From the IMG/VR virus record IMGVR_UViG_3300037264_002712, positions 1 through 21,151 of that record: DNA of 21,151 nt; one strand, 5' to 3'. A program made the position numbers and the translations under genes. Position 1 is the stretch's first letter, and each line of letters begins with the position of its first letter. Positions 9,133-16,622 of this stretch are shown here, piece by piece. This stretch comes from a virus. The notes under the pieces were generated by a model. It was not told the DNA's origin and did not search any database. It worked only from the letters and a program-made list of their open reading frames with translations.

Positions 9133-11238
9133 TTATCGTCTTCCTGTCTGTGTTTTAGTTTTGTTCGCTTCTGCCGTTGCCGTTGCCGCTGCATTTTCAG
9201 CAGTTTTTCTATCTGTTGCCGCTGCACCAGCAGCGAGTTTAGCTTTATTTGTCGATTCCGTCGTTGCTACCTTTGATTCAATCCTAACAAAATCATTGTC
9301 TGTCGTCGTTGCTTCCGCCGCAGATTTGGTCGCCGTAGCCGCGTGTCCTTTGGCCAAATCTGCATTCGTCTTGGCACTCTTGGATGCTTTGGATGCCGTC
9401 CTCGCCGCCGAAACTGCTTTCGGATTATTTTTCGAAGAACTCGCGGCTCTAGCTGCCGTATTTAATGCGGCTCTAGCTGCCACCGCGTCAGTTGATGCTT
9501 GCGTCGCCGCTTTGTTAGCATCTTCGGATGCGGTTTGAGCTTCTTTAACATCATCTTCCTGTTTCTTTTTATCCGTCGCAGTCGTTTTCTTATTTGCTCC
9601 TGTAAATCCACCCGGCACCCCTCCACCCGACGGCAGAGTTACAACGACTGGTGCCGCACCATTTTTGATATCACCAGCCGCACCATTTTTACCGGGTGCC
9701 AAACCACCACCAACAACAAATACCCTACGACTCATTAAAAGATTCAACCGGTCCCTTAACTGAGACAGAGACGCCGCTTGAACCGTAGTCTGAGTCTTGT
9801 CCGGATTAGCTTTTCCAGCATCCGGATGTGTATGCTTAAACCAATGGGTATGAATCAACAACCATTGGCAAAGGTCATACAACCAATTTACCGAAGTCTG
9901 ACCAAGAAGAACAGGTTCATTCGTTTGGTCATACTCCCCCAAATAAATAGCCGGGGAATTCAAGACCGTTTTGTTATTTGTGGTAAATACTATCTGATTA
10001 TGAGCATCAACCGTGTATTCATCATCAGTTACAACCGCGTAACGTTTCTTGGAAAAGTGCAATGTTTCGCCTCGTTTCGAAGAAATAATCACACGGTCAC
10101 TATTGATTACGATTTGGTCGCCCAACAATCTTGGAAATTTGAATTGTGTTATTCCGTTAAAACCCGTTTGTTCTTCCGAACCGTTACCCCACAGTCGTTT
10201 CAAACAATTGGTCTTGAAACTACTGACGGTAGCACCCGAAGTCATATGGATAGACGAGCCATCGTTGTTAACATCTTCCACAACATAACCACCTACATTC
10301 TTTTCTTCGGTTGTTCCTTTTACCGCTGGAAGGTTTTCATATACTTTGGTATCTTTGTTAAGCTCGGTCAGCGGACGTTGACGATTACGGATTAGAATCA
10401 TGGGGTTTCCACCACCAGCTTCATATTCTTTATCACCTACTTTATACTTCTGTCCATTTCCTTTGTAATCCGCGTAACCAGCGAAATCGGAATTGTAACC
10501 TTTGTCATCTTCACGAACATCACTGTATGCTCCCATCCTGATTGATTGTCCAAAGCGACTTTCAAGAACAAAATCTCCTTCCCTGCGTTTTAACGAACGA
10601 ATTCGAGAATTGAAAGAAAAATAACGGCCCAATGCTCCTTGATAGCTAGTACCCCCAATCGTTCTCATTTTTGAAACGGGTCCCTGAAAAGCAACATAAG
10701 GAGCATCAGGTGTCAATCGTAATTCTCGGTTTCCTTCGATAGTAGATTGCGGTGCTTTCCTAAACCCGCCCGCTGTAAGTTCCAAATTGAAATCCACATT
10801 GGCATGAGGAAGATTTGCTGTATTGATTTGACGTGTGTAATAGTATTGTCCCAAATACGACACTACACCCACCACTTCATTTAGAATGGGATATTCGGCT
10901 GGATTGGCTTCCAACGGCATCGCCCAAATTAACTCTTCTTTTTCAATGTTGCGTTGAGAATACAACAAGCGAACTAAAACACGACCAACCCAAGTGTAAT
11001 CGGGGTCTGTTCGTTCTGCCGACTTACCAGAAAGAGAAGGTGGCCACTTGTCATTGTTTAGGGTAAACGGAACTTTTTTGATGTAAGGATGGTCTTTATC
11101 CAAGATAACATCAAGAACAAGAGCCGGTTCAATTTCATAGAACGCGTCTTGTGACCCGCCACCAGCACGATTCTTGATTAACGAAACCGTATCTAGTTGG
11201 GGTGATAATGTGCTAGCTTGTCTGTCCCAATATCCCAT
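9133..11238 (-). CDS. Baseplate spike/hub protein, gp5/V-like, with Ala-rich C-terminal tail
   Basis: 701 residues. The N-terminal half is beta-rich (YTWVGRVLVRLLYS, then NEVVGVVSYLGQYYYTR), compatible with the OB-fold hub domain of gp5-type proteins. The central part has the short-turn strand pattern of a spike (QFKFPRLLGDQIVINSDRVI, then YTVDAHNQIVFTTNNKTVLN) and ends in QWLLIHTHWFKHTHPD near 462-475, the HTH-type tail typical of phage spike proteins. I see no lysozyme domain, unlike T4 gp5. After a Gly/Pro linker, residues about 550-701 are a low-complexity Ala/Lys/Thr/Ser helix-forming tail, an odd addition to a spike. TAA-TTT-ATG joins it to the 139-aa gene upstream. Inference: the central membrane-piercing spike or hub of the contractile tail. 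The general role is likely; exact homology is less certain. Confidence 0.82.
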   Translation of the reverse strand: MGYWDRQASTLSPQLDTVSLIKNRAGGGSQDAFYEIEPALVLDVILDKDHPYIKKVPFTLNNDKWPPSLSGKSAERTDPDYTWVGRVLVRLLYSQRNIEKEELIWAMPLEANPAEYPILNEVVGVVSYLGQYYYTRQINTANLPHANVDFNLELTAGGFRKAPQSTIEGNRELRLTPDAPYVAFQGPVSKMRTIGGTSYQGALGRYFSFNSRIRSLKRREGDFVLESRFGQSIRMGAYSDVREDDKGYNSDFAGYADYKGNGQKYKVGDKEYEAGGGNPMILIRNRQRPLTELNKDTKVYENLPAVKGTTEEKNVGGYVVEDVNNDGSSIHMTSGATVSSFKTNCLKRLWGNGSEEQTGFNGITQFKFPRLLGDQIVINSDRVIISSKRGETLHFSKKRYAVVTDDEYTVDAHNQIVFTTNNKTVLNSPAIYLGEYDQTNEPVLLGQTSVNWLYDLCQWLLIHTHWFKHTHPDAGKANPDKTQTTVQAASLSQLRDRLNLLMSRRVFVVGGGLAPGKNGAAGDIKNGAAPVVVTLPSGGGVPGGFTGANKKTTATDKKKQEDDVKEAQTASEDANKAATQASTDAVAARAALNTAARAASSSKNNPKAVSAARTASKASKSAKTNADLAKGHAATATKSAAEATTTDNDFVRIESKVATTESTNKAKLAAGAAATDRKTAENAAATATAEANKTKTQTGRR

Positions 11239-11241
11239 AAA

Positions 11242-11646
11242 TTATGGCTTTGATTTGTCGGCATCGCTGAGTTTTTTGATAACTACCGCATCCGAATTTT
11301 TGATGGCTTCAATCTCTGACATCAGGCTTTTCTTTTCTTCTTCGGTCAAACCAAGACTTGACCCGTCTTCGGTTTGAGCATGAGCCGCCATGATTTTTTG
11401 GATAATAGCGGCCAAACGTACCAAGTGGTCGTCGTTGGTATTGGCAGTATCGAGGTATCCTTTAATCAATGGAACGACAATCATAGCGTCATTCACATTT
11501 TTGATTAAAGGTCGAAGGTCATCAATGAATACTTCAATCTGTTCTTTACGGTTTTCCTGATTAGAGTAGATATCCTTACACAAATCTTTGAAAGACTTGC
11601 CTTTGTAGAGTTCAAAATCCATGTCCATACCCATAAATATAGGCAT
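11242..11646 (-). CDS. Hypothetical protein, about 134 aa, between late sigma and spike genes
   Basis: The core, LYKGKSFKDLCKDIYSNQEN at about 13-32, is followed by helical stretches (IEVFIDDLRPLIKNVNDAMI, VVPLIKGYLDTANTNDDHLV) and a charged C-terminal helix. I recall similar small hypothetical proteins in marine T4-like phages, but no function. The start is uncertain. A TTG at 11661 overlaps the sigma stop. ATG at 11646 is chosen because AATCGTTTC lies before it, as it does before the sigma start. ATGs at 11634, 11628 and 11622 are also possible, and the recognisable core begins only after 11622. An exact T4-late-promoter octamer lies at 11681-11688 upstream. It could be a cytoplasmic assembly or regulatory protein; the role is unknown. 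Confidence 0.75.
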   Translation of the reverse strand: MPIFMGMDMDFELYKGKSFKDLCKDIYSNQENRKEQIEVFIDDLRPLIKNVNDAMIVVPLIKGYLDTANTNDDHLVRLAAIIQKIMAAHAQTEDGSSLGLTEEEKKSLMSEIEAIKNSDAVVIKKLSDADKSKP

Positions 11647-11657
11647 GAAACGATTCT

Positions 11658-12530
11658 TCAAACCTTAATGTAAGTACCAGTATTTATAGAACCGTGGACA
11701 ATGTAGGATTTGGAAATGTTGCTTTGATACTGTTTCATCTTGTTAATGACCTTGGTTATCTGTTGGGTCTTACAAGACGAGATTTCACGGATGTAAAGAT
11801 ACAATGCTTTTTTGTTGAAAGCATCAATTCGGTCAGAACTTCGGAATAACTCAATGACCGCATTCGCAATATCTAAATCACGTTGTTTGGTGAAAATCTT
11901 GCCGACATTATTCTCCCAAAACAAAATCATCAATCGCATGAATTCCTGCATTTCGGCCTTCTTGTAATGAGTGTCTTCGGATTGAAGTTGGACGGTATGT
12001 TCATCGTGTTCTTCACCAATATCAACGTGTTGATTGAATCTCTTGTAAGTCGAATTGTTCAACGCAATCAAATAGTGCTTGGCAACAATAGAGAAGTAAC
12101 TGAATGCCTTGCCTTTACCAGCTTCAAACTTGTGAATATTAGCCACCAAATGACTCACACATTCCTTTTGAACATCCAACGGACTCGTTTCAAAATAAGA
12201 AAATTTGAAAGTGTTGAAAATGTTTTCAACCAATTTGTTGAAGGCGTAAGCAATGTGATCGTTGTAAATGTCATTCCGTTTCTGCAAATCCGTTTCTGTA
12301 TTGTAAGCCACAATGTAATCCTCAGTGGTCTGAGTGAAATACATTTTATCGGATGGTGTTTTAGCCCGTCGAGTTTTGCGAGTCTTTTTTACGATTGGAA
12401 TAACAGGAGCAACAACAATCTTTTTGACTCGTTTCACCGTCTTTTTGACTGCTGATTTTACCTTCTTGCGAATGACTTTTTTCTTGCGTTTTTGGACATG
12501 ACGAGCCTTTAGAATTTTTCTTTTTTTCAT
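11658..12530 (-). CDS. RNA polymerase sigma factor for late transcription (T4 gp55-like)
   Basis: 290 residues. Residues about 78-165 resemble the sigma region-2 core of phage late sigma factors: NTETDLQKRNDIYNDHIAYA, then a KF-EAGKGKAFSYFSIVAKHYL block at 134-154, the most telling signature. The C-terminal part is helical and ends KSYIVHGSINTGTYIKV. In T4 this protein binds host RNA polymerase and recognises TATAAATA late promoters with sliding-clamp help. Residues 1-57 are strikingly basic, with 28 Lys/Arg, and contain VAPVIPIV as the only break; this tail is not part of T4 gp55. ATG is 9 nt after the preceding stop; the TGA overlaps a possible TTG start of the next gene. It lies directly upstream of the baseplate genes, its expected late targets. 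Sigma assignment is likely; the tail's role is unknown. Confidence 0.82.
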   Translation of the reverse strand: MKKRKILKARHVQKRKKKVIRKKVKSAVKKTVKRVKKIVVAPVIPIVKKTRKTRRAKTPSDKMYFTQTTEDYIVAYNTETDLQKRNDIYNDHIAYAFNKLVENIFNTFKFSYFETSPLDVQKECVSHLVANIHKFEAGKGKAFSYFSIVAKHYLIALNNSTYKRFNQHVDIGEEHDEHTVQLQSEDTHYKKAEMQEFMRLMILFWENNVGKIFTKQRDLDIANAVIELFRSSDRIDAFNKKALYLYIREISSCKTQQITKVINKMKQYQSNISKSYIVHGSINTGTYIKV

Positions 12531-12539
12531 AGAAACGAT

Positions 12540-12845
12540 TTATTCCTCTACGGTTTCTTGAGTTCTCTCATTCAGTTTATGAATGAGTTCCATCATATCT
12601 CGGAAAACGATGCCTACGTCATCATCTTTCTCGAACATTTGTTTATCGTCAAGGAGTTTCATGTGGGCAGAAGTTTTTAATACATCAACCTTGAATTCTT
12701 CAACCCATTGTTGCAGAAGAACAGAGTCTTCTTCAAGAATTTCATTTGCGGAAAGTTGACGCACTCCAGCCTTATACAACAGAACGTTGACGACGGTGGA
12801 TGCTATTAAGCAGATACTCAGTAATATTGTAACAAATAACAACAT
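12540..12845 (-). CDS. Small single-pass membrane protein, 101 aa, unknown
   Basis: The N-terminus, LLFVTILLSICLIASTVVNV at 2-21, is one clear membrane helix, or an uncleaved signal anchor, followed by LLYKAG. The remaining 75 residues are acidic and helical (ILEEDSVLLQQWVEEFKVDV, then MMELIHKLNERTQ), probably a cytoplasmic coiled coil if the N-terminus faces out. There is no lysis-gene signature such as a Cys lipobox or an endolysin motif. The start follows the stop of the 45-aa gene by CCC, and the stop is 9 nt before the late sigma ATG, so the three are likely co-transcribed. A spanin, holin or host-membrane effector is conceivable, but nothing in the sequence decides between them. Confidence 0.7.
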   Translation of the reverse strand: MLLFVTILLSICLIASTVVNVLLYKAGVRQLSANEILEEDSVLLQQWVEEFKVDVLKTSAHMKLLDDKQMFEKDDDVGIVFRDMMELIHKLNERTQETVEE

Positions 12846-12848
12846 GGG

Positions 12849-12986
12849 TTATTCTTCTTCAAACACAGGAGATTCCTGAAATTCTTGAATGTATTCTTGA
12901 ACCTCAGTAATAACTTCCCAGTCTCGGTTTCTTATGGCGTTATTCAGCAAGTTTGCTATGTATTCGATGTCATTTTGATTCATCAT
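12849..12986 (-). CDS. Hypothetical acidic small protein, 45 aa
   Basis: A short open frame starting MMNQNDIEYIANLLNNAIRN and ending EFQESPVFEEE. It is one acidic amphipathic helix with no membrane segment. It is supported by its tight junction (TAA-CCC-ATG) with the next gene and by otherwise leaving the space empty. The start could be ATG at 12986 or 12983. An in-frame ATG at 13022 would add 12 residues (MTRITKRQSPNH). No good Shine-Dalgarno decides between them. No function can be suggested. Confidence 0.55.
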   Translation of the reverse strand: MMNQNDIEYIANLLNNAIRNRDWEVITEVQEYIQEFQESPVFEEE

Positions 12987-13087
12987 ATGATTTGGAGATT
13001 GCCGTTTGGTAATCCGCGTCATACATAGTCAGATAATTTCTGAAATGCCAATTTTAAGTAAAGGTAAGTAGTAGTATGAGAACCAGT

Positions 13088-13108
13088 TTAGTACTTTTAT
13101 CGTACTAA
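13088..13108 (-). other. Small inverted repeat after the membrane-protein gene
   Basis: TTAGTAC at 13088-13094 and GTACTAA at 13102-13108 form a perfect 7-bp stem with a 7-nt loop, 9 nt past the stop at 13117. There is no T-run after it on the minus strand, so it is a weak candidate for a terminator or an mRNA-processing hairpin. It lies in the only gap (about 95-130 nt) between the membrane-protein gene and the 45-aa gene; nothing else is visible there. Confidence 0.35.
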
Positions 13109-13116
13109 GTCAAGCC

Positions 13117-14124
13117 TTATCGCTTGAAATATTGATTAAAAAAAGTATTCTTGGTTTTCTCCGGTTCTTCCACAGGTGGGAGAATTGGAACTGAATTGAC
13201 TGGTGATTCTGTATTTGGCAACACAATGGGCACAATGGGTTCAGGTACAGAAGACGTTTCAGCATCCGTTAGAAGTGTTTTAGTATCAGATGGTTGGATG
13301 GGTTTATTGTCATATACACGTTCGTCTTCCTTACGATAAACCGCGACGTTGTAAGCTAGGATAAGACAAATCGCCAATGGGTCAAATACGAAAATGATTG
13401 ATATAATAAACCACCTTGCCACGGTATCAAGTGATAGTCCCAAAGCATCGGCCACGAATTTGAACGTCTGTATGTCTTTTTTCTCGGCAGACCCAAGTTT
13501 CAATTGGTTGACCTGTTCATCAATCTTGCGAATGTCTTCAATGCTGGTCTGTATCTTATCGTTCTGTTCCTTCATATCCTTGTCGGTCTGAGAAATCAAA
13601 TCCACGGTCTGTTGTTGGAGTTGTTTCAACTGAATAGGATTTCTTGATAGGAATTCGTTGGTCAACACTTCGCTCATACGAGCTTCTTGGGATGACCTAA
13701 GTTTACCCAAATCATCCGACCGTTTCTTGGCCGCAACGATTTTGTCTTGGTAAAACGCTTTCTGACTTTCCACCGTTTTGATTCGGTCTTGTGCCACCGC
13801 AAATTCAATAGATGACTTCTGATAGGCAGCAGAAAGATAACCAAAGATACCAAGGGAAGTTATGACCAGTAAAGCCAGAACGGCTATTACCAGATAGGTT
13901 TTAAGAAACCGTTGACATTTCTCCCAATAGCGGTAAAGGAATGTAGTAGCAACAAGTTTACCTATTTCCAAAGATGATGCCATGACCATTACTGAAATGG
14001 TAGCTCCAGCGAATAGGGTAGCAATACCATAGACGGAAAAGCACGCTGCACACAAGGCTATAAAGAGAGCAGTGGCACCTAAAATCCAAGGGAAACGAGA
14101 TTTGGACGGTTGTTTATCTTTCAT
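13117..14124 (-). CDS. Multi-pass membrane protein with long coiled coil, unknown function
   Basis: 335 residues. Membrane segments are at about 13-33, 34-64 (with buried-looking Glu53 and Lys56 in SSLEIGKLVATTFLYRYW), 77-98 and 238-263 (WFIISIIFVFDPLAICLILA). Between the third and last, residues about 100-215 form a long charged coiled coil (QDRIKTVESQKAFYQDKIVA, then QQQTVDLISQTDKDMKEQND). The C-terminal 70 residues are Pro-, Val- and Glu-rich and probably disordered, ending KNTFFNQYFKR. The architecture recalls DUF4407-like proteins, and I remember similar hypothetical proteins in marine T4-like phages; neither gives a function. ATG at 14124 has ATATTTAT 4 nt upstream. It lies between fibre genes and regulatory genes, away from any recognisable lysis gene. 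It is presumably inserted in the host inner membrane; a role in lysis timing, exclusion or envelope remodelling is speculation. Confidence 0.78.
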   Translation of the reverse strand: MKDKQPSKSRFPWILGATALFIALCAACFSVYGIATLFAGATISVMVMASSLEIGKLVATTFLYRYWEKCQRFLKTYLVIAVLALLVITSLGIFGYLSAAYQKSSIEFAVAQDRIKTVESQKAFYQDKIVAAKKRSDDLGKLRSSQEARMSEVLTNEFLSRNPIQLKQLQQQTVDLISQTDKDMKEQNDKIQTSIEDIRKIDEQVNQLKLGSAEKKDIQTFKFVADALGLSLDTVARWFIISIIFVFDPLAICLILAYNVAVYRKEDERVYDNKPIQPSDTKTLLTDAETSSVPEPIVPIVLPNTESPVNSVPILPPVEEPEKTKNTFFNQYFKR

Positions 14125-14157
14125 GGTGATAAATATACCAAAAAATAGGAACCCACC

Positions 14158-15618
14158 TTACCAATTGCCATATTCCGGCCAATTAACATAAGTAACAGTG
14201 CCACTCAAACCGGTGTGTCCACGACGAACAATGATAATACCTCGTTCATCTCCGGTGTCCGGGTCATAATCGACGGTTACTTTCTCTGTGGCTGTATCCG
14301 AATTGGGTGCTGCGTGTGCCAATGGCACAGCATATGATTTGATATACGTTATGGAAGTCGAAAGCCAACTTGATGTAATGTTTCCTGTTGTGTGTTCGAA
14401 GATGTGCATGTATCCCGAACTATCATCTATCAAATAATAACGTTGTTTAATAGGATTGAAATCCCACATCAAAGTGTCTTGTTGGTCGCCGGGGTCAGTA
14501 CCAAAATTGATGAATTTTCGGTATTCTGTATTGTCAGTACACGAATCAAGGTTTATCGTTGCCGAAGCAAAATCGTGCTGCCAACTAACATTGTAATAAT
14601 GTCGTCTCCAACGTAAATCTGGTGCGTTACCATACGTTCCAGCATTGTCACTTCCATACAAACACAAAACGCTTGGCTGAGTTAAACTATTCCAATTTGT
14701 TACTAAAACTGGCAAATCATAATAATAACCTCCAACTCCAGAAATCAATGATGGAGCAGTATTATCTGTTACATTGTAATCATACAAGCCAGTATCAAAA
14801 AATGCTAACATATGCAAATCTCCGTCTTCTTCTCGACGCATTGCACGACCGTAAAAATTCCAACCGTCTGTTGGCCATTGATGCTTATATGTCGCTTCAT
14901 TGGTTTGCATATCAATTTTTACCAAGTTTCTACGAGCGTTCGTTCGGCTATAATTGTAAACATACAAATCATTGCCTACCGCAAATGCTCCGCCGGGGTT
15001 AGCTACCCACCACGTCCCACCAATATTACTAAAGTTTTTGGTGATGATTGAATTGCTAGTCGCAATATAACTCGCGGTCAAAGCTGTTACAGCTTGACCC
15101 GCCCATGATGCCGTTTTAGCATATGAACTACTTATTAGATTGTCTGCCCAACTTGCCGAATGAGCGAATGATGATGTGGGTGGAACGCCTAATGCAAAAT
15201 TAACGTATGAGGCTGTAATAGCAACAGACGATGTACCAGCATACGAAGACGTTTTAGCAAACGAAGCAAACGAAGCCGTGCCGGCTACAGCCGAAGCCGT
15301 GATAGCTGCTCCGCTTCTATCTGCCCAACTTGACGATAATGAATTTACAGAATATGACGCGGATGTAGTATTAGGCCAAATCAGACTGTTGGCGGTTGAA
15401 GAAGAAATACTGCTTGACGCCCAACTCGATGATAATGAAATTCTGGATGAACTAGCATACGATGCAGATAACACCGAACCACTATCTGCAAACCAACCAC
15501 CAAAAGATGTTACCGTCACTCGATATGTGGTTAACGAGCTACTATCTACCAACGGAACGAAATCCTCAGCCTTTACAATAGAGAAATCGTTGAGTTGACT
15601 TATTCGGATACTTGACAT
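14158..15618 (-). CDS. Tail fibre-like protein 4, propeller-like C-terminal domain
   Basis: 486 residues. The N-terminal module (SSIRISQLNDFSIVKAEDF, then LVDSSSLTTYRVT) is of the ISQL type found at the base of many phage fibres. Residues about 48-180 are a shaft of Ser/Ala repeats in which ASYA, SSWA and ASFA recur about every 7-14 residues. From about 190 on, the sequence is unlike its neighbours: Trp/Tyr-rich blades such as NDLYVYNYSRTNARRNLVKI and QRYYLIDDSSGYMHIFEH suggest a beta-propeller-like receptor-binding head. The N-terminal 150 residues are very similar to the gene upstream (15645-16619), with one 63-bp stretch identical in DNA. ATG follows a TCATAATTT leader in a 26-nt gap. Inferred role: host-surface recognition. 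The fibre role is likely; the fold is tentative. Confidence 0.8.
   Translation of the reverse strand: MSSIRISQLNDFSIVKAEDFVPLVDSSSLTTYRVTVTSFGGWFADSGSVLSASYASSSRISLSSSWASSSISSSTANSLIWPNTTSASYSVNSLSSSWADRSGAAITASAVAGTASFASFAKTSSYAGTSSVAITASYVNFALGVPPTSSFAHSASWADNLISSSYAKTASWAGQAVTALTASYIATSNSIITKNFSNIGGTWWVANPGGAFAVGNDLYVYNYSRTNARRNLVKIDMQTNEATYKHQWPTDGWNFYGRAMRREEDGDLHMLAFFDTGLYDYNVTDNTAPSLISGVGGYYYDLPVLVTNWNSLTQPSVLCLYGSDNAGTYGNAPDLRWRRHYYNVSWQHDFASATINLDSCTDNTEYRKFINFGTDPGDQQDTLMWDFNPIKQRYYLIDDSSGYMHIFEHTTGNITSSWLSTSITYIKSYAVPLAHAAPNSDTATEKVTVDYDPDTGDERGIIIVRRGHTGLSGTVTYVNWPEYGNW
15179..15241. repeat. 63-bp perfect direct repeat, copy in fibre 4
   Basis: Identical to 16180-16242, 1,001 bp away, including all third codon positions, while the flanks differ at many synonymous sites. 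It encodes AGTSSVAITASYVNFALGVPP at the end of the shared shaft, before the C-terminal domains diverge. Confidence 0.9.
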
Positions 15619-15644
15619 AAATTATGAGTAAACTGCCATATTGG

Positions 15645-16619
15645 TTAAATTACAATAATTGTTACTGTAGGATAGTAGATTGAAGTTCCAGCGGTGTTAT
15701 GATTGTATGCGCTATAAAATGAAGTATAATTACCATCTTCAACCGTTTTGGCTGACATAGTAAATTCGGTTGTGGTTTTAGCATGTGCGGGGGAAATAGC
15801 GCAACATATATCACATGGATATGTATCACCAGAACTAACAGCCGACCCGCTTCGATGGCCTGTTCCTATCATAGTATAGTTTGTATCACTTAATGGGGTT
15901 AAAAATTTTACACCAAACTTCGTAAAAAAAGAATATCCAGCACTATTTTGTCGTATATTAGCATAAGTAACTGAAGCAATATTGTAACTTTCTACTAACG
16001 TTATGCTGTTGTAATCTGTATAATGTCCTGTCCATCTAATTTGTGCCCATGCTTTGATTATACCAACTGCCGTTTCTGGTCTAACATAACTAGCAGTGAC
16101 AGCATTGGAGGCGGAAACAGAATATGATGAACTATTAGAAAAATCTGACCACGATGATGAAATCGAATAAGAAGATGTAGGTGGAACGCCTAATGCAAAA
16201 TTAACGTATGAGGCTGTAATAGCAACAGACGATGTACCAGCAAACGATGCAGACTTGGAAAAGCCTGCGAAAGATGAAGTTCCGGCTGTCTGTGATGACG
16301 TAATTGAGTTACCGGCTCTATCTGCCCAACTAGAGGAAACTGAGTTTTGAGAGAATGAAGCCGTAGTCGTATTGGGCCAAATTAACGTTCCAGCCGTCGA
16401 TGCGGAAATACTAGCCGATGCCCAACTCGATGAGAATGAAACTCTGGATGAACTTGCGTAAGATGAAGATAACGCCGAACCGCTTGCTGCAAACCAATTT
16501 CCAAACTCCAACACGGTAACTCTATACGTGGTCAAAGAACTACTATCAACCAGCGGCATAAAATCCGAGCCGGTCACTTGCGAGAAACTACTAAGTTGAC
16601 TTATTCTAATGCTTGACAT
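15645..16619 (-). CDS. Tail fibre-like protein 3, KAW-type C-terminal tip
   Basis: 324 residues. The N-terminus (SSIRISQLSSFSQVTGSDF, then LVDSSSLTTYRVT) and the Ser/Ala shaft to about 185 closely match fibre 4. The C-terminal 135 residues begin GIIKAWAQIRWTG and contain YNIASVTY and FLTPLSDTNYTMIGTG. This is the pattern of the common fibre-tip domain that starts KAWxxF and has a PxxxxNY block (recalled from phage fibres). The same tip type ends fibre 1, so fibres 1 and 3 share tips while fibres 3 and 4 share bases. TAA-TTT-ATG joins it to fibre 2. Inferred function: trimeric receptor-binding fibre. The DNA encoding AGTSSVAITASYVNFALG is identical to that in fibre 4. Confidence 0.8.
   Translation of the reverse strand: MSSIRISQLSSFSQVTGSDFMPLVDSSSLTTYRVTVLEFGNWFAASGSALSSSYASSSRVSFSSSWASASISASTAGTLIWPNTTTASFSQNSVSSSWADRAGNSITSSQTAGTSSFAGFSKSASFAGTSSVAITASYVNFALGVPPTSSYSISSSWSDFSNSSSYSVSASNAVTASYVRPETAVGIIKAWAQIRWTGHYTDYNSITLVESYNIASVTYANIRQNSAGYSFFTKFGVKFLTPLSDTNYTMIGTGHRSGSAVSSGDTYPCDICCAISPAHAKTTTEFTMSAKTVEDGNYTSFYSAYNHNTAGTSIYYPTVTIIVI
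16180..16242. repeat. 63-bp perfect direct repeat, copy in fibre 3
   Basis: Partner of the copy at 15179-15241, at the equivalent position in the upstream paralogue and in the same frame. It marks a likely recombination or gene-conversion tract between the two fibre genes. Confidence 0.9.
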
Positions 16620-16622
16620 AAA

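Noticed and set aside
9113-9538. Plus-strand open frame of 141 codons rich in Ala and Val
   Set aside because: It is the complement of the Ala-rich spike tail; the GCC/GCT-rich DNA simply lacks stops on the other strand.
9778-10395. Plus-strand open frame of 205 codons
   Set aside because: It lies wholly inside the spike gene on the opposite strand, with no recognisable domain and no ribosome site.
11883-12455. Plus-strand open frame of 190 codons
   Set aside because: It is antisense to the late sigma gene, whose motifs are clear; the antisense product shows no family features.
12987-13116. tRNA or other small RNA in the largest gap
   Set aside because: Only a 7-bp hairpin is present; there is no cloverleaf or T-loop sequence.
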